From Streptomyces atriruber (GTDB lineage: Bacteria > Actinomycetota > Actinomycetes > Streptomycetales > Streptomycetaceae), in contig NZ_LIPN01000086.1 in NCBI RefSeq assembly GCF_001418325.1, positions 1 through 64,000 of the forward strand: DNA of 64,000 bases, written 5' to 3'. Each line of letters starts with the position of its first letter. The stretch's first letter is position 1. The notes under the pieces were generated by a model, which did not search any database, was not told where the DNA came from, and saw only the letters and a list, made by a program, of their open reading frames with translations. A program made the position numbers and the translations under genes. This document shows, piece by piece, positions 25,061-34,284 of this stretch.

Positions 25061-25333
25061 TCAGAGGTGGGCGTAGACGTCGTCGAGGGAGATGCCGCGG
25101 GCGACCATCATCACCTGTACGTGGTACAGGAGCTGCGAGATCTCCTCGGCGGCGGCTTCCTTGCCCTCGTGCTCGGCGGCCATCCACACCTCGGCGGCCT
25201 CCTCGACGACCTTCTTGCCGATGGCATGGACGCCCTTGTCGACCAGCTCGGCGGTGCGGGAGGTCGCGGGGTCGCCGTTGGCGGCCTTGTGCTGGAGCTC
25301 GGTGAAGAGCTCCTCGAAAGTCTTCTTGGACAT
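25061..25333 (-). CDS. hisE: Phosphoribosyl-ATP diphosphatase
   Basis: 90-aa single-domain HisE that hydrolyses phosphoribosyl-ATP to phosphoribosyl-AMP, the second step of histidine synthesis. Seen: all-alpha NTP-pyrophosphohydrolase (MazG-like) pattern [24 protein letters not shown] (metal-binding Glu residues) then [12 protein letters not shown]. Not fused to HisI, as normal in actinomycetes. ATG start (MSKKTFEEL). It lies 35 bp downstream of ribH and 56 bp upstream of hisG, so the riboflavin and histidine genes may be on one transcript. Confidence 0.95.
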   Translation of the reverse strand: MSKKTFEELFTELQHKAANGDPATSRTAELVDKGVHAIGKKVVEEAAEVWMAAEHEGKEAAAEEISQLLYHVQVMMVARGISLDDVYAHL

Positions 25334-25368
25334 GATGGTCGCCACTCTACGCGGCCGGACGGTCCCCC

Positions 25369-25854
25369 TCAGCGCCAGGGTTCGGAGATGGTACGGAGCG
25401 TGGTCGCGGTGGCGACCGCCGCGGTGACCGCTTCGTGGCCCTTGTCCTCGCGGGAGCCCTCGATGCCCGCACGGTCCAGCGCCTGCTCCTCGGTGTCGCA
25501 GGTCAGCACGCCGAATCCGATCGGCACGCCGGTGTCCACGGAGACCTGGGTGAGGCCCTGTGTGACGCCCTGGCACACGTACTCGAAGTGCGGGGTGCCG
25601 CCGCGGATGACGACACCGAGCGCGACGATCGCGTCGTATCCGCGCCCGGCGAGGACCTTGGCCACGACGGGCAGCTCGAAGCTGCCGGGGACGCGCAGCA
25701 CGGTCGGCTCGCTGATGCCGAGCTCGTTCAGGGCGCGCAGGGCGCCGTCGACGAGGCCGTCCATGACCTTGTCGTGCCACTGCGCAGCGATCACCGCGAC
25801 CCGGAGGTCGCCGCAGTTCTTGACGCTCAGTTCGGGTGCACCCTTGCCGCTCAC
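25369..25854 (-). CDS. ribH: 6,7-dimethyl-8-ribityllumazine synthase
   Basis: Condenses 5-amino-6-ribitylaminouracil with 3,4-dihydroxybutanone 4-phosphate to lumazine, the penultimate riboflavin step; forms icosahedral 60-mers or pentamers in the cytoplasm. 161 aa, standard length. Seen: [20 protein letters not shown], the active-site [29 protein letters not shown] with the catalytic His, and [19 protein letters not shown] start. It is 50 bp downstream of ribBA in the riboswitch-controlled operon. Confidence 0.97.
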   Translation of the reverse strand: MSGKGAPELSVKNCGDLRVAVIAAQWHDKVMDGLVDGALRALNELGISEPTVLRVPGSFELPVVAKVLAGRGYDAIVALGVVIRGGTPHFEYVCQGVTQGLTQVSVDTGVPIGFGVLTCDTEEQALDRAGIEGSREDKGHEAVTAAVATATTLRTISEPWR

Positions 25855-25904
25855 GCGCTTCTCCTCAAGATCTTCTGACCGTGGTAGCTGCTTGCTTGTT
25901 GGGC

Positions 25905-27203
25905 TTACTGGTTTCCGCAGGCGGACACGTCGGTGGTGTCCAGCCAGGGCAGGTCGTGCCCCATCCGGTCCCGCTTGGTACGCAGGTACCGAAGATTGTG
26001 TTCACCGGCCTCGACCGGCATGGGCTCGCGCCCGGTGACCTTCAGGCCGTGCCGCAGGACCGCGTCGGTCTTGTCGGGGTTGTTGGTCATCAGCCGGACG
26101 CCGCGGACGCCGAGGTCGCGCAGGATCTGCGCGCCCGCGCCGTAGTCGCGGGAGTCGGCGGGCAGGCCGAGCTCCAGGTTGGCGTCGAGGGTGTCGCTGC
26201 CCTGCTCCTGGAGGGCGTACGCGCGCAGCTTGGAGAGCAGGCCGATGCCGCGCCCCTCGTGGCCGCGCAGGTAGACGACGACGCCGCGTCCCGCGTCGGT
26301 GATGCGCCGCATGGACGCCTCCAGCTGCGGGCCGCAGTCGCAGCGCAGGGAGTGGAAGACGTCGCCGGTCAGGCACTCGGAGTGCAGCCGGACGAGGACG
26401 TCCTCGCCGTCGCCGATGTCGCCGTGGACGAGGGCGACGTGCTCGACGCCGTCGACGGTGGAGCGGTAGCCGTAGGCCGTGAAGTCCCCCGCGGCGGTGG
26501 GCAGGCTGACCTCAGCCTCGCGGCGGACGGTGGGCTCCGCGGAGCGGCGGTAGGCGATCAGGTCCTCGATGGAGATGATCGTCAGGCCGTGCTTGCGGGC
26601 GAACGGGACCAGCTCGGGCAGCCGCAGCATCCGGCCGTCCTCGCCCGCGATCTCCACGATGGCCCCGGCGGGGCGCAGTCCCGCGAGCCTGGCGAGGTCG
26701 ACGGCGGCCTCGGTGTGGCCGTTGCGGGCGAGCACGCCGCCGGACTTGGCGCGCAGCGGGAAGATGTGCCCGGGGCGCACGAAGTCGTCGGCCGCGGCGC
26801 TGCCCGAGGCGAGGAGCCGCAGCGTGGTGGCGCGGTCGTCGGCGGAGATGCCGGTGCTCACGCCGTGCGCGGCGGACGCGTCGACGGAGACGGTGAAGGC
26901 CGTGCTCATCGACTCGGTGTTGTGCTCGACCATCTGCGGGAGCCGGAGCCGGTCCAGCTCGTCGGCCTCCATGGGCGCGCAGATCAGTCCGCGGCACTCG
27001 CTCATCATGAAGGCGACCGTTTCCGGCGTCGCCTTCTCGGCGGCGACGACGAGGTCGCCCTCGTTCTCGCGGTCCTCGTCGTCGACGACCACGACGGGGC
27101 GGCCCGCCGCGATGTCGCGGACGGCCTGCTCGACGGGGTCGAGGGAGAGGTCGAGGGTGTCTTCTTCGCTGGCGGCGCTGCGCCAGACCGGTGCCACAGT
27201 CAT
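25905..27203 (-). CDS. ribBA: Bifunctional DHBP synthase / GTP cyclohydrolase II
   Basis: 432-aa fusion making both riboflavin precursors. Residues about 20-225: 3,4-dihydroxy-2-butanone-4-phosphate synthase ([21 protein letters not shown], the acidic metal loop; [35 protein letters not shown]). Residues about 230-420: GTP cyclohydrolase II ([21 protein letters not shown]; zinc ligands in [43 protein letters not shown]). Start ATG (MTVAPVW). Its first bases overlap the stop of ribM (27200-27203), so the two are translationally coupled. Both catalytic halves appear intact. Confidence 0.97.
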   Translation of the reverse strand: MTVAPVWRSAASEEDTLDLSLDPVEQAVRDIAAGRPVVVVDDEDRENEGDLVVAAEKATPETVAFMMSECRGLICAPMEADELDRLRLPQMVEHNTESMSTAFTVSVDASAAHGVSTGISADDRATTLRLLASGSAAADDFVRPGHIFPLRAKSGGVLARNGHTEAAVDLARLAGLRPAGAIVEIAGEDGRMLRLPELVPFARKHGLTIISIEDLIAYRRSAEPTVRREAEVSLPTAAGDFTAYGYRSTVDGVEHVALVHGDIGDGEDVLVRLHSECLTGDVFHSLRCDCGPQLEASMRRITDAGRGVVVYLRGHEGRGIGLLSKLRAYALQEQGSDTLDANLELGLPADSRDYGAGAQILRDLGVRGVRLMTNNPDKTDAVLRHGLKVTGREPMPVEAGEHNLRYLRTKRDRMGHDLPWLDTTDVSACGNQ

Positions 27204-27847
27204 GCCGGGGCTCCTTCCATGACGGGCTGCGAGGCGGCCGCGCGGGAGCGCAGCCACCAGTCGCGCATGCCCCAGAGGACGAGGGCGAGGTAGACGACGT
27301 ACACGAGTCCGGAGAAGGCGAGGCCGCTGCTGAAGGCGAGCGGCACGCCGACCACGTCGACGAGCAGCCAGGCGAACCAGAACTCGACGAGACCGCGGGC
27401 CTGGGCGACCATCGCGGCGAGCGTGCCGACGAAGATGTAGGCGTCGGGCCAGGGGTTCCAGGACAGGTCGGGGACGGCGCTGAACAGGGCGCCGACGGCG
27501 AGCGTGCCGACCGCGGTGCCCGCGACCAGGACGCCCCGCTCCCTCCAGGTGGCGAACCGGATGGCGATGGAGCCGTCCTGCGCCTGCTGCCTGCCGCGCG
27601 TCCACTGCTGCCAGCCCCACAGCGCGACGCCGATGACGAGGAGCTGCTTGCCGACGCCGCCGGAGAGCTGCGCGGAGGCGTACGCGGCGACGAGGATGAC
27701 GCCGGACAGGAACTGGGCGGGCCAGGTCCATATCGAGCGCCGCCAGCCGAGCGCGAGGGCGACCAGGCCGACGGTGTTGCCGATCATGTCGGACCACAGG
27801 ATGTGCTGGTCGAAGGCCGTGAAGGCTTCGGAGTTGAGCCAGTTCAC
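27200..27847 (-). CDS. ribM: Riboflavin transporter RibM (PnuC family)
   Basis: 215-aa membrane protein of the PnuC family with about seven helices, starting [20 protein letters not shown]. Within a riboflavin operon this protein is RibM, an actinomycete facilitator for riboflavin and its analogue roseoflavin (characterised in S. davawensis), rather than a nicotinamide riboside carrier. Seen: [34 protein letters not shown], and [16 protein letters not shown], the Trp-rich core typical of PnuC. Stop overlaps the start of ribBA and its start overlaps the stop of ribE, so translation of ribE, ribM and ribBA is coupled. Confidence 0.92.
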   Translation of the reverse strand: MNWLNSEAFTAFDQHILWSDMIGNTVGLVALALGWRRSIWTWPAQFLSGVILVAAYASAQLSGGVGKQLLVIGVALWGWQQWTRGRQQAQDGSIAIRFATWRERGVLVAGTAVGTLAVGALFSAVPDLSWNPWPDAYIFVGTLAAMVAQARGLVEFWFAWLLVDVVGVPLAFSSGLAFSGLVYVVYLALVLWGMRDWWLRSRAAASQPVMEGAPA

Positions 27848-28464
27848 TTGGCGGCCTCCTGGGACGGCACTTGAGCACGGTCGCCGAGCAGGCGCTCGAC
27901 GTACTTGGCGATCACGTCGACCTCCAGGTTGACCGGGTCGCCGGGCTGCTTGATGCCGAGCGTGGTCAGCGCGAGGGTCGTGGGGATGAGGCTGATGGTG
28001 AAGTGGTCCGGGCCCGCGTCGACCACGGTGAGGCTGACGCCGTCGACCGTGATGGAGCCCTTCTCCACGACGTAGCGGGAGAGGTCGGCGGGGAGCGAGA
28101 CCTTGACGATCTCCCAGTTGTCGGAGGGCTTGCGTTCGACGATCTCGCCGGTGCCGTCGACATGGCCCTGCACGATGTGACCGCCCAGGCGCGCGCCGAC
28201 CGAGGTGGGGCGCTCCAGGTTGACGCGGGAGCCGACCGCGAGCGCGCCCAGGCTGGAGCGGTTCAGGGTCTCGGCCATCACGTCGGCGGTGAATTCGTCG
28301 CCCTCGTGCTCCACGACCGTCAGACAGACGCCGTTGACCGCGATGGAGTCGCCGTGCTTGGCGCCCTCGGTGACGACGGGGCCGCGCAGACGGAAGCGAG
28401 AGGCGTCGGGGAGGTTCTCGACGGCGGTGATCTCGCCCAGCTCTTCGACGATTCCGGTGAACAC
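27844..28464 (-). CDS. ribE: Riboflavin synthase, alpha chain
   Basis: 206-aa enzyme that dismutates two lumazine molecules into riboflavin and the ribitylaminouracil precursor. It consists of two lumazine-binding repeats (residues about 1-95 and 96-195): [12 protein letters not shown] opening, then [21 protein letters not shown] in repeat one and [20 protein letters not shown] in repeat two. ATG start. It sits one base after the ribD stop. Naming in related species is sometimes ribB or ribC; the reaction is the same. Confidence 0.96.
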   Translation of the reverse strand: MFTGIVEELGEITAVENLPDASRFRLRGPVVTEGAKHGDSIAVNGVCLTVVEHEGDEFTADVMAETLNRSSLGALAVGSRVNLERPTSVGARLGGHIVQGHVDGTGEIVERKPSDNWEIVKVSLPADLSRYVVEKGSITVDGVSLTVVDAGPDHFTISLIPTTLALTTLGIKQPGDPVNLEVDVIAKYVERLLGDRAQVPSQEAAK

Positions 28465-28465
28465 T

Positions 28466-29572
28466 TCAGTGCTCCTTCGCTACGAGGGTCGCGGTGATGC
28501 GCAGGTCGGGGCCGATGCGGACGGTCTCGCTCACGTCGAGACGCAACGCTTCGGTGATGGTCGTGATTCCGCCGCCGGTGAGTGCTGCGGGCCCCGCGCC
28601 GAGCAGGACGGGGGCGAGGTAACCGACGACGCGGTCGACGGCGCCGGCGGCGACGAAGGCACCGGCGAGCGTCGGACCGCCTTCGAGGAGGACGGACCGC
28701 ACCCCGCGCGCGTGGAGCACGTCGAGGAGGGTCCGGATGTCCAACCCACCCTCTGCGCGCGGGAGTCGGACGACGTTCGCGGCGTTTTCAGCGTTTTCGG
28801 TGTCGTACGCAGGCGTGGCGTCGTCGGCGACGGCGATCAGGGTGGGTGCCGCGTCGTCCAGGACGCGGGCGTCCGGCGTGACGGCGGTGCCGTTGGTGTC
28901 GACGACGACGCGCAACGGCTGGACGGCGCCTTCGATGCCCCGCACGGCGAGGTGCGGGTCGTCGGCGCGCTGGGTGCCGGAGCCGACGACGACGGCGTCG
29001 CACTCGGCGCGCAGCCGGTGCACGTCGGCGCGGGCCTCGGCGGAGGTGATCCAGCGGCTGGTGCCGTCGGCGGCGGCGATGCGGCCGTCGAGCGTGGCGG
29101 CGTACTTCCAGGTGACGTGCGGGCGGCCGAGCCGCACGGAGGTCAGCCAGGCGGCGTTGACCTCGGCGGCCGCCGCCTCCAACAGACCCTGCTCGACCGG
29201 GATTCCGGCCGCGCGCAGGGTCTGCGCGCCGCCCGTCGCGGTCGGGTTGGGGTCGCCGACCGCGTAGACGACCCGGGCGATGCCTGCGTCGATGAGGGCC
29301 TGCGCGCACGGGCCGGTGCGGCCGGTGTGGTTGCAGGGTTCGAGGGTGACGAGGGCGGTGCCGCCGCGGGCCCGCTCGCCCGCCGCGCGCAGGGCGTGGA
29401 CCTCGGCGTGGGGGCCGCCCGCGCGCTGGTGCCAGCCCTCGCCGACGCTCTCGCCCGCGGCGTCGAGGACGACGCAGCCGACGACGGGGTTGGGGCTGGT
29501 GGAGCCGAGGCCGCGGGCGGCCAGCGTGATGGCGTGCCGCATGGCGGCTGCTTCGGCTACGGCGGTGGCCAC
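28466..29572 (-). CDS. ribD: Bifunctional diaminohydroxyphosphoribosylaminopyrimidine deaminase / reductase
   Basis: 368-aa first gene of the riboflavin operon. Residues about 5-150: cytidine-deaminase-like zinc domain (HAEVHALRAAG, then LEPCNHTGRTGPC with the zinc cysteines). Residues about 155-365: NADPH-dependent reductase (KYAATLDGRIAAADGTSRWITS, SGTQRADDPHLAVR, VLLEGGPTLAGAFVAAG). The start is GTG with AGGAGG about 8 nt upstream. A leader of about 190 nt separates it from the FMN riboswitch. Confidence 0.95.
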   Translation of the reverse strand: MATAVAEAAAMRHAITLAARGLGSTSPNPVVGCVVLDAAGESVGEGWHQRAGGPHAEVHALRAAGERARGGTALVTLEPCNHTGRTGPCAQALIDAGIARVVYAVGDPNPTATGGAQTLRAAGIPVEQGLLEAAAAEVNAAWLTSVRLGRPHVTWKYAATLDGRIAAADGTSRWITSAEARADVHRLRAECDAVVVGSGTQRADDPHLAVRGIEGAVQPLRVVVDTNGTAVTPDARVLDDAAPTLIAVADDATPAYDTENAENAANVVRLPRAEGGLDIRTLLDVLHARGVRSVLLEGGPTLAGAFVAAGAVDRVVGYLAPVLLGAGPAALTGGGITTITEALRLDVSETVRIGPDLRITATLVAKEH

Positions 29573-29759
29573 CGGGTCCTCCTGCCTCTTCGGGCACGGA
29601 CTCCGGGGCACTGTCGACGAACGACAGAACGTACGGGCAACGACACCTGGAGCGACGCCTGCGCCGGATGACACCTGTCCCCGGAAATTCCGGAAACCGC
29701 TCCCGGCCGAGGCCAGGAACAAGCCATTACGGCGGCGTGCACAGAGATGCCCGCCCGCC

Positions 29760-29886
29760 GCGCACTGCCTCCCATCCGGACTTTCACCGTCGGTCCAGGA
29801 ATTTCACCTGGTCAACCGGCCGCTGGAGGCGACCGGGTCGCGGACTGTAACCGCCGGTTCGGAATTACACCGACCCCGGAGTGCGC
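29760..29886 (-). ncRNA. FMN riboswitch (RFN element)
   Basis: On the minus strand: closing arm GCGCACTCC (29878-29886), then GGGGTCGGTGTAATTCCGA, CGGCGGTTACAGTCCGCGA, GACCAGGTGAAATTCCTGG, ACCGACGGTGAAAGTCCGG and GGGAGGCAGTGCGC closing the P1 stem. These are the conserved blocks of the FMN aptamer in the right order. It binds FMN and turns off the downstream rib genes. The following leader (29573-29759) is GC-rich, with no classical terminator seen; control by sequestering the ribosome site at 29578-29584 is likelier (inference). Confidence 0.95.
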
Positions 29887-29993
29887 TGCTTCTGGTACGA
29901 GCCCAGTGTGCCATGGCCGGTCGCGGGCCATACGGGTGACCGGCTGTGGGCTGGCTCACAGCATCCACCATTCAACATCATGTTCAACCATCT

Positions 29994-30035
29994 TGGTCCA
30001 GACCTATTGACGCACTGGTCTAGTCCTCTTAATCT
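29994..30035 (+). promoter_or_regulatory. Chitinase promoter with 12-bp direct repeats
   Basis: TGGTCCAGACCT (29994-30005) and TGGTCTAGTCCT (30016-30027), starts 22 bp apart, the same geometry as at 8996. The first is an exact copy of the published streptomycete chitinase repeat. A -35-like TTGACG (30007-30012) lies between them and TAATCT (30030-30035) is a good -10 (spacer 17). The untranslated leader to the TTG start is about 120 nt. Confidence 0.85.
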
Positions 30036-30160
30036 CACCGACACCTCCGAGGAGCAGGAGCCGACGGTGTGCGCACGCCGGGGCCCCAGAACGATCCACA
30101 TCTGTGCCAGTTGTGTTGTTCCGCCCCGCTCGTGTTCCGCACCGTTCCCAGGAGGCTCCC

Positions 30161-32491
30161 TTGCCGTCCCTCACCCGCGCGAGACCCACGCTGCTCGCGT
30201 CCGGCGCAGCCGTCGCCGGACTGCTGCTCAGCCTGGTCTCCGGCGGCGCCACGCACGCCGCCGCCGACGATGCGTCCTGTCGCCCCGACGGCCTCTACCA
30301 GACGCCCGGTGTGAACGTCCCCTACTGCTCCGTCTACGACAGCGACGGCCGCGAGAAGATGGGCGCCGACCACCAGCGCCGCACCATCGGCTACTTCACC
30401 GGCTGGCGCACCGGCAAGAACGGCGAGCCCGCCTACCTCGCCAAGGACATCCCGTGGGACAAGATCACTCACGTCAACTACGCCTTCGCGCACGTCGACA
30501 AGGACAACAGGCTCTCCGTCGGCTCCGACGGCGAGAAGAACGCCGCCACCGGGATGACCTGGCCGGGCGTCGCGGGCGCCGAAATGGACCCGGCGCTGCC
30601 CTACAAGGGCCACTTCAACCTGCTCAACAAGTTCAAGAAGACACACCCGAACGTCAAGACGCTGATCTCGGTGGGCGGTTGGGCCGAGACCGGCGGCTAC
30701 TTCGGTGACGACGGCAAGCGCGTGAACTCCGGCGGCTTCTACTCGATGGCCACCAACGCGGACGGCTCCGTGAACCAGGCGGGCATCGACACGTTCGCCG
30801 ACTCCGCGGTCGCCTTCATCAAGAAGTACGGCTTCAACGGCGTCGACATCGACTACGAGTACCCGACCTCGATGAAGGACGCGGGCAACCCGCTCGACTA
30901 CTCGCTCTCCAACGCCCGCCGCGGCGGCCTCGTCAAGGGCTACGCGGCGCTGATGAAGTCCCTGCGCCAGAAGCTCGACAAGGCGGGCGCGGCCGACGGC
31001 AAGCACTACATGCTGACCGTGGCGGCCCCCTCCTCCGGCTATCTGCTGCGCGGCATGGAGACCTTCCAGGTCCAGAAGTACCTGGACTACGTCAACATCA
31101 TGTCGTACGACCTGCACGGCGCCTGGAACGAGTACGTCGGCCCCAACGCCTCGCTCTTCGACGACGGCAAGGACGCCGAGCTCGCGGCCGCCAACGTCTA
31201 CGGCAGCTCGCAGTACGGCGGCATCGGCTATCTGAACACCGACTGGGCCTACCACTACTTCCGCGGCTCGATGCCCGCCGGGCGCATCAACATCGGCCTG
31301 CCGTACTACACCCGCGGGTTCAAGAACGTGCAGGGCGGCACCGACGGGCTGTGGGGCAAGGCGGCCGCCACCAGCTGTCCTGCCGGGTCCGGCCTGACCA
31401 AGTGCGGTGACGGCGCGGTCGGCATCGACAACCTCTGGCACGACAAGGACGACAACGGCAAGGAGTCGCCCGCGGGATCCAACCCGATGTGGCACGCCAA
31501 GAACCTGGAGAAGGGGATCGTCGGCGACTACGTCACCAAGTACGGCTTCCCCGCGGACACCAAGCTGACCGGCACCTACGCCCGCAAGTACAGCTCCACG
31601 CTGGTCGCGCCGTGGCTGTGGAACGCGGACAAGAAGGTCTTCCTGTCAACGGAGGACGAGGAGTCGGTGGCGAAGAAGGCCGACTACGTGGTCGACCGGG
31701 GCATCGGCGGCACGATGATCTGGGAGATGGCCGGCGACTACCGGTGGAACGCGGACAAGAGCCAGTACGAGATGGGCGACACGCTCACCTCGCTGATGTA
31801 CGACAAGTTCAAGGCCGCGAAGCCGTACGGCGCCAAGGTCTCCAACAAGGAGCTGCCCACCAAGGCCGTCGACATCGGTGTGGAGTTCGGTGACTTCAAG
31901 CTGGGCGATTCGAACTACCCGATCACGCCCAAGGTGAAGATCACCAACAACACGAAGACGGCTCTGCCCGGCGGCACGGAATTCCAGTTCGACTACTCCA
32001 CCGCGGCTCCCGGAAACGCCTCCGACCAGTCCGGATTCGGTACGAAGGTGATCAGCAGCGACCACACGGGAAGCAACGTCGGCGGTCTGAAGGGCGACTT
32101 CCACCGGGTCTCGCTGAAGCTGCCCGCCTGGCAGTCGCTGGCACCCGGCGCCTCCGTGGACCTCTCCTTCAACTACTACCTGCCGGTGTCCACGCCGTGG
32201 AACTGGACGGTGAACATCAGCGGCACGACGTACGCGCTCGCCGGTGACCTGGCGCGCGGCACCACGGTCGTCGAGCCCGGCGGCACCGGACCGACCGACC
32301 CGCCGGACCCGACCGACCCGCCGACGCCCGGCAAGTGCACCGCGCCCGCATGGGGTTCGGCCGCCGAGTACGGCAGCGGCACCACGGTGTCCCACAAGTC
32401 CCACACGTGGAAGGCCAAGTGGTGGACGAAGGGCGATGAGCCCGGCGCCGGTGGCGAATGGGGGGTTTGGCAGGATCTCGGCGCCTGCTGA
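30161..32491 (+). CDS. Modular secreted chitinase, GH18 + accessory domain + CBM5/12
   Basis: 776-aa exported chitinase. TTG start, chosen because GGAGG sits 5 nt upstream (30151-30155). Signal peptide residues 1-36 ([15 protein letters not shown]...THAAADD). GH18 barrel about 75-560: [13 protein letters not shown], catalytic [10 protein letters not shown] with Asp229, Asp231 and Glu233 (the first acid of the DxxDxDxE motif is Asn226), [13 protein letters not shown], ending [14 protein letters not shown]. Then a beta-sandwich module of about 130 residues ([20 protein letters not shown]...) resembling the C-terminal CBM-like domain of streptomycete chitinases. A Pro/Thr/Asp linker and a CBM5/12 chitin-binding domain (about 730-776) with aromatic residues in [15 protein letters not shown] end the protein. 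It should attack insoluble chitin, complementing the single-domain enzyme at 9.1 kb. Confidence 0.95.
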   Translation: MPSLTRARPTLLASGAAVAGLLLSLVSGGATHAAADDASCRPDGLYQTPGVNVPYCSVYDSDGREKMGADHQRRTIGYFTGWRTGKNGEPAYLAKDIPWDKITHVNYAFAHVDKDNRLSVGSDGEKNAATGMTWPGVAGAEMDPALPYKGHFNLLNKFKKTHPNVKTLISVGGWAETGGYFGDDGKRVNSGGFYSMATNADGSVNQAGIDTFADSAVAFIKKYGFNGVDIDYEYPTSMKDAGNPLDYSLSNARRGGLVKGYAALMKSLRQKLDKAGAADGKHYMLTVAAPSSGYLLRGMETFQVQKYLDYVNIMSYDLHGAWNEYVGPNASLFDDGKDAELAAANVYGSSQYGGIGYLNTDWAYHYFRGSMPAGRINIGLPYYTRGFKNVQGGTDGLWGKAAATSCPAGSGLTKCGDGAVGIDNLWHDKDDNGKESPAGSNPMWHAKNLEKGIVGDYVTKYGFPADTKLTGTYARKYSSTLVAPWLWNADKKVFLSTEDEESVAKKADYVVDRGIGGTMIWEMAGDYRWNADKSQYEMGDTLTSLMYDKFKAAKPYGAKVSNKELPTKAVDIGVEFGDFKLGDSNYPITPKVKITNNTKTALPGGTEFQFDYSTAAPGNASDQSGFGTKVISSDHTGSNVGGLKGDFHRVSLKLPAWQSLAPGASVDLSFNYYLPVSTPWNWTVNISGTTYALAGDLARGTTVVEPGGTGPTDPPDPTDPPTPGKCTAPAWGSAAEYGSGTTVSHKSHTWKAKWWTKGDEPGAGGEWGVWQDLGAC

Positions 32492-32500
32492 CTGTCCGTA

Positions 32501-32543
32501 GTGCTCACGCCCGTGGGATTTGGCACCCTATGGGCGTGAGCAC
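32501..32543 (+). repeat. Perfect 12-bp inverted repeat across the sigma-factor start
   Basis: GTGCTCACGCCC (32501-32512) and GGGCGTGAGCAC (32532-32543), separated by 19 bases; GGG/CCC inside the loop can extend the fold. It begins 10 nt after the chitinase stop and its right arm contains the last base of the sigma factor's ATG (32530-32532) and the in-frame GTG 32536. It can act as terminator for the chitinase transcript, as translational block of the sigma gene, or as operator. Confidence 0.75.
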
Positions 32544-33426
32544 TGCAGCGGCACTGGCCGAGGAGTTCGAGTCCCACCGCCCCCGGATGTTCGGCCTTGC
32601 CTACCGGATACTCGGCTCCGCGCAGGAGGCGGAGGACGCCGTGCAGGACGCGTATCTGCGCTGGAACGGCACACGGCGCGAGGACATCGCGCAGCCGGCC
32701 GCCTGGCTGGCCAAGACCGTCACGAACCTCTGCCTGACCAGGCTGACCACGGCCCGCGCCCGCCGCGAGCAGTACGTGGGGACCTGGCTGCCCGAGCCGG
32801 TCATCACCTCCGGCGGCACCCTCGGACCGCTGGAGTCCGCGGAGCAGCGGGACGCCGTCTCGATGGCCCTGCTCGTCCTCCTGGAACGGCTGACGCCCAG
32901 GGAGCGCGCGGTGTACGTGCTGCGGGAGGCCTTCGCGTACAGCCACCGGGAGATCGCGGGCGTCCTTGACGCGAGCGAGGCCGGCTGCCGCCAGCTGTAC
33001 CGCAGGGCCGCCCGGGCCGTCGCCGACGCGCGGCCCCGCTTCGCGCCGGGGCACGAGCTGCGGCAGAGATTCGTCGAGTCGTTCATCGCCGCGGCCCGCG
33101 AGGGTGACGTCGTCGGCCTGGAGAAGATACTGGCCAGCGACGTGACGTGGTGGGGTGACGGCGGCGGCAAGGTCGCCGCGGCGGTCACGCCCATCCTCGG
33201 GCGCGACAACGTCCTGCGGTTCCTGGTCCGTATCAAGGCGAACTTCGAAGCCGCGGAGGTCTCGGTCGCCGAGGTCAACGGCGCGCCCGCGCTGGTCATG
33301 CGCGTGGCGGGGCACCTGACGGCCGTCGCCTCGTTCGAGGGAGGCGACGGACGGGTGACCGGGGTACGGTCGGTCGTCAATCCTGACAAGCTCGCGTTCG
33401 TGGAGCGTCAGCTGGCCGCCGCATGA
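32530..33426 (+). CDS. ECF41-type RNA polymerase sigma factor (SigJ-like)
   Basis: 298-aa extracytoplasmic-function sigma factor with a C-terminal SnoaL-like extension. Region 2 at residues 10-75 (FGLAYRILGSAQEAEDAVQDA), region 4 at 110-165 (LTPRERAVYVLREAFAYSHREIA...). The ECF41 hallmarks are all visible: WLPEP in the linker, DGGGKV in the SnoaL domain and the terminal NPDKL. In this group the extension replaces an anti-sigma factor and tunes activity. The usual partner gene, a carboxymuconolactone decarboxylase, oxidoreductase or epimerase, is present as the next gene. Start is ATG at 32530 with no ribosome site (GTG 32536 is an alternative), both inside the hairpin. Confidence 0.92.
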   Translation: MGVSTAAALAEEFESHRPRMFGLAYRILGSAQEAEDAVQDAYLRWNGTRREDIAQPAAWLAKTVTNLCLTRLTTARARREQYVGTWLPEPVITSGGTLGPLESAEQRDAVSMALLVLLERLTPRERAVYVLREAFAYSHREIAGVLDASEAGCRQLYRRAARAVADARPRFAPGHELRQRFVESFIAAAREGDVVGLEKILASDVTWWGDGGGKVAAAVTPILGRDNVLRFLVRIKANFEAAEVSVAEVNGAPALVMRVAGHLTAVASFEGGDGRVTGVRSVVNPDKLAFVERQLAAA

Positions 33427-33444
33427 CGACGAAGGAGTCCCGTG

Positions 33445-34194
33445 ATGAGCACGATCCTGGTGACCGGCGGAACCGGAACCCTCGGCCGCCTCGTGACCGA
33501 GCGGCTGCGGGCGGACGGTCACGAGGTGCGGGTGCTCAGTCGGCACACGCGGCCGTACGCCGTCGACCTGCGCGAGGGCGCCGGCCTGGACGCGGCGGTC
33601 ACCGGCGCGGACGTGATCGTGCACTGCGCGACCACACCGCGCGGTGGTGACGAGCGTGCCGCCGAGAACCTCATCGCGGCGGCGCGGAAGGCCGGTGTCG
33701 CGCATCTGGTCTACATCTCGATCGTCGGCATCGACCGGGTGCCGCTCGGCTACTACAAGACGAAGCTCGCGGTCGAGCGGCTGATCGAGGAGTCGGGTCT
33801 TGGCTGGACCGTGCTGCGGACCACCCAGTTCCACGACCTGGTCCTGCGGATCATGGAGGCGTCGGCGAAGCTCCCCGTCATGCTGCTGCCCGGCGGGGTC
33901 AGCGACCAGCCGATCGAGGTCGGCGAAGTGGCGGACCGCCTCGCGCAGTTGGCGGCGGCGCCCCCGGCGGGCCGGGCCGAGGACATGGGAGGCCCCGAGG
34001 TCCGCACCTTCCCGGACCTGGCCCGCGCGTACCTGCGGGCGAGCGGCAAACGGCGCCGGGTGCTGCCGGTGCGGCTCGCGGGCCGGACGTACCGGGCGGC
34101 ACGGGCGGGCGGCCATCTGACGCCGGGACGGGCCGTGGGCAAGGGCACGTTCGAGGAGTATCTGGCGGCGCGGTCGTCGGGCGCGCGTAGGTGA
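33445..34194 (+). CDS. NAD(P)-binding epimerase/NmrA-like oxidoreductase
   Basis: 249-aa short Rossmann protein: nucleotide-binding TGGTGTLGRLVTERL at the N-terminus, then a YYKTKLAVERLIEESGL catalytic/adjacent segment of the NmrA/atypical-SDR type and a C-terminal substrate part. It starts 19 nt after the ECF41 sigma gene with AAGGAG 7-8 nt upstream (GTG 33442 or ATG 33445; ATG preferred) and is the expected sole target of an ECF41 regulator besides the sigma gene itself. Substrate unknown; a role in redox or cell-envelope stress is inferred from the pairing. Confidence 0.85.
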   Translation: MSTILVTGGTGTLGRLVTERLRADGHEVRVLSRHTRPYAVDLREGAGLDAAVTGADVIVHCATTPRGGDERAAENLIAAARKAGVAHLVYISIVGIDRVPLGYYKTKLAVERLIEESGLGWTVLRTTQFHDLVLRIMEASAKLPVMLLPGGVSDQPIEVGEVADRLAQLAAAPPAGRAEDMGGPEVRTFPDLARAYLRASGKRRRVLPVRLAGRTYRAARAGGHLTPGRAVGKGTFEEYLAARSSGARR

Positions 34195-34198
34195 GAGC

Positions 34199-34261
34199 GG
34201 GGCGCGTCGCGGTGGCGCCCTGGCGGGTCGCGATGAGGCCGGGGCGCGTCGCGGTGCGGCG
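34199..34261. repeat. Three tandem 21-bp units between convergent genes
   Basis: Units begin GGGGCGCGTCGCGGTG (34199), CTGGCGGGTCGCGATG (34220) and GGGGCGCGTCGCGGTG (34241); the outer two match over 16 bases. The period is 21 bp (seven codons). They follow the SDR stop by a few bases and may be a decayed coding extension or a slippage product. Confidence 0.6.
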
Positions 34262-34284
34262 CGGGCGCTCGTGAGCCGCGGGTC

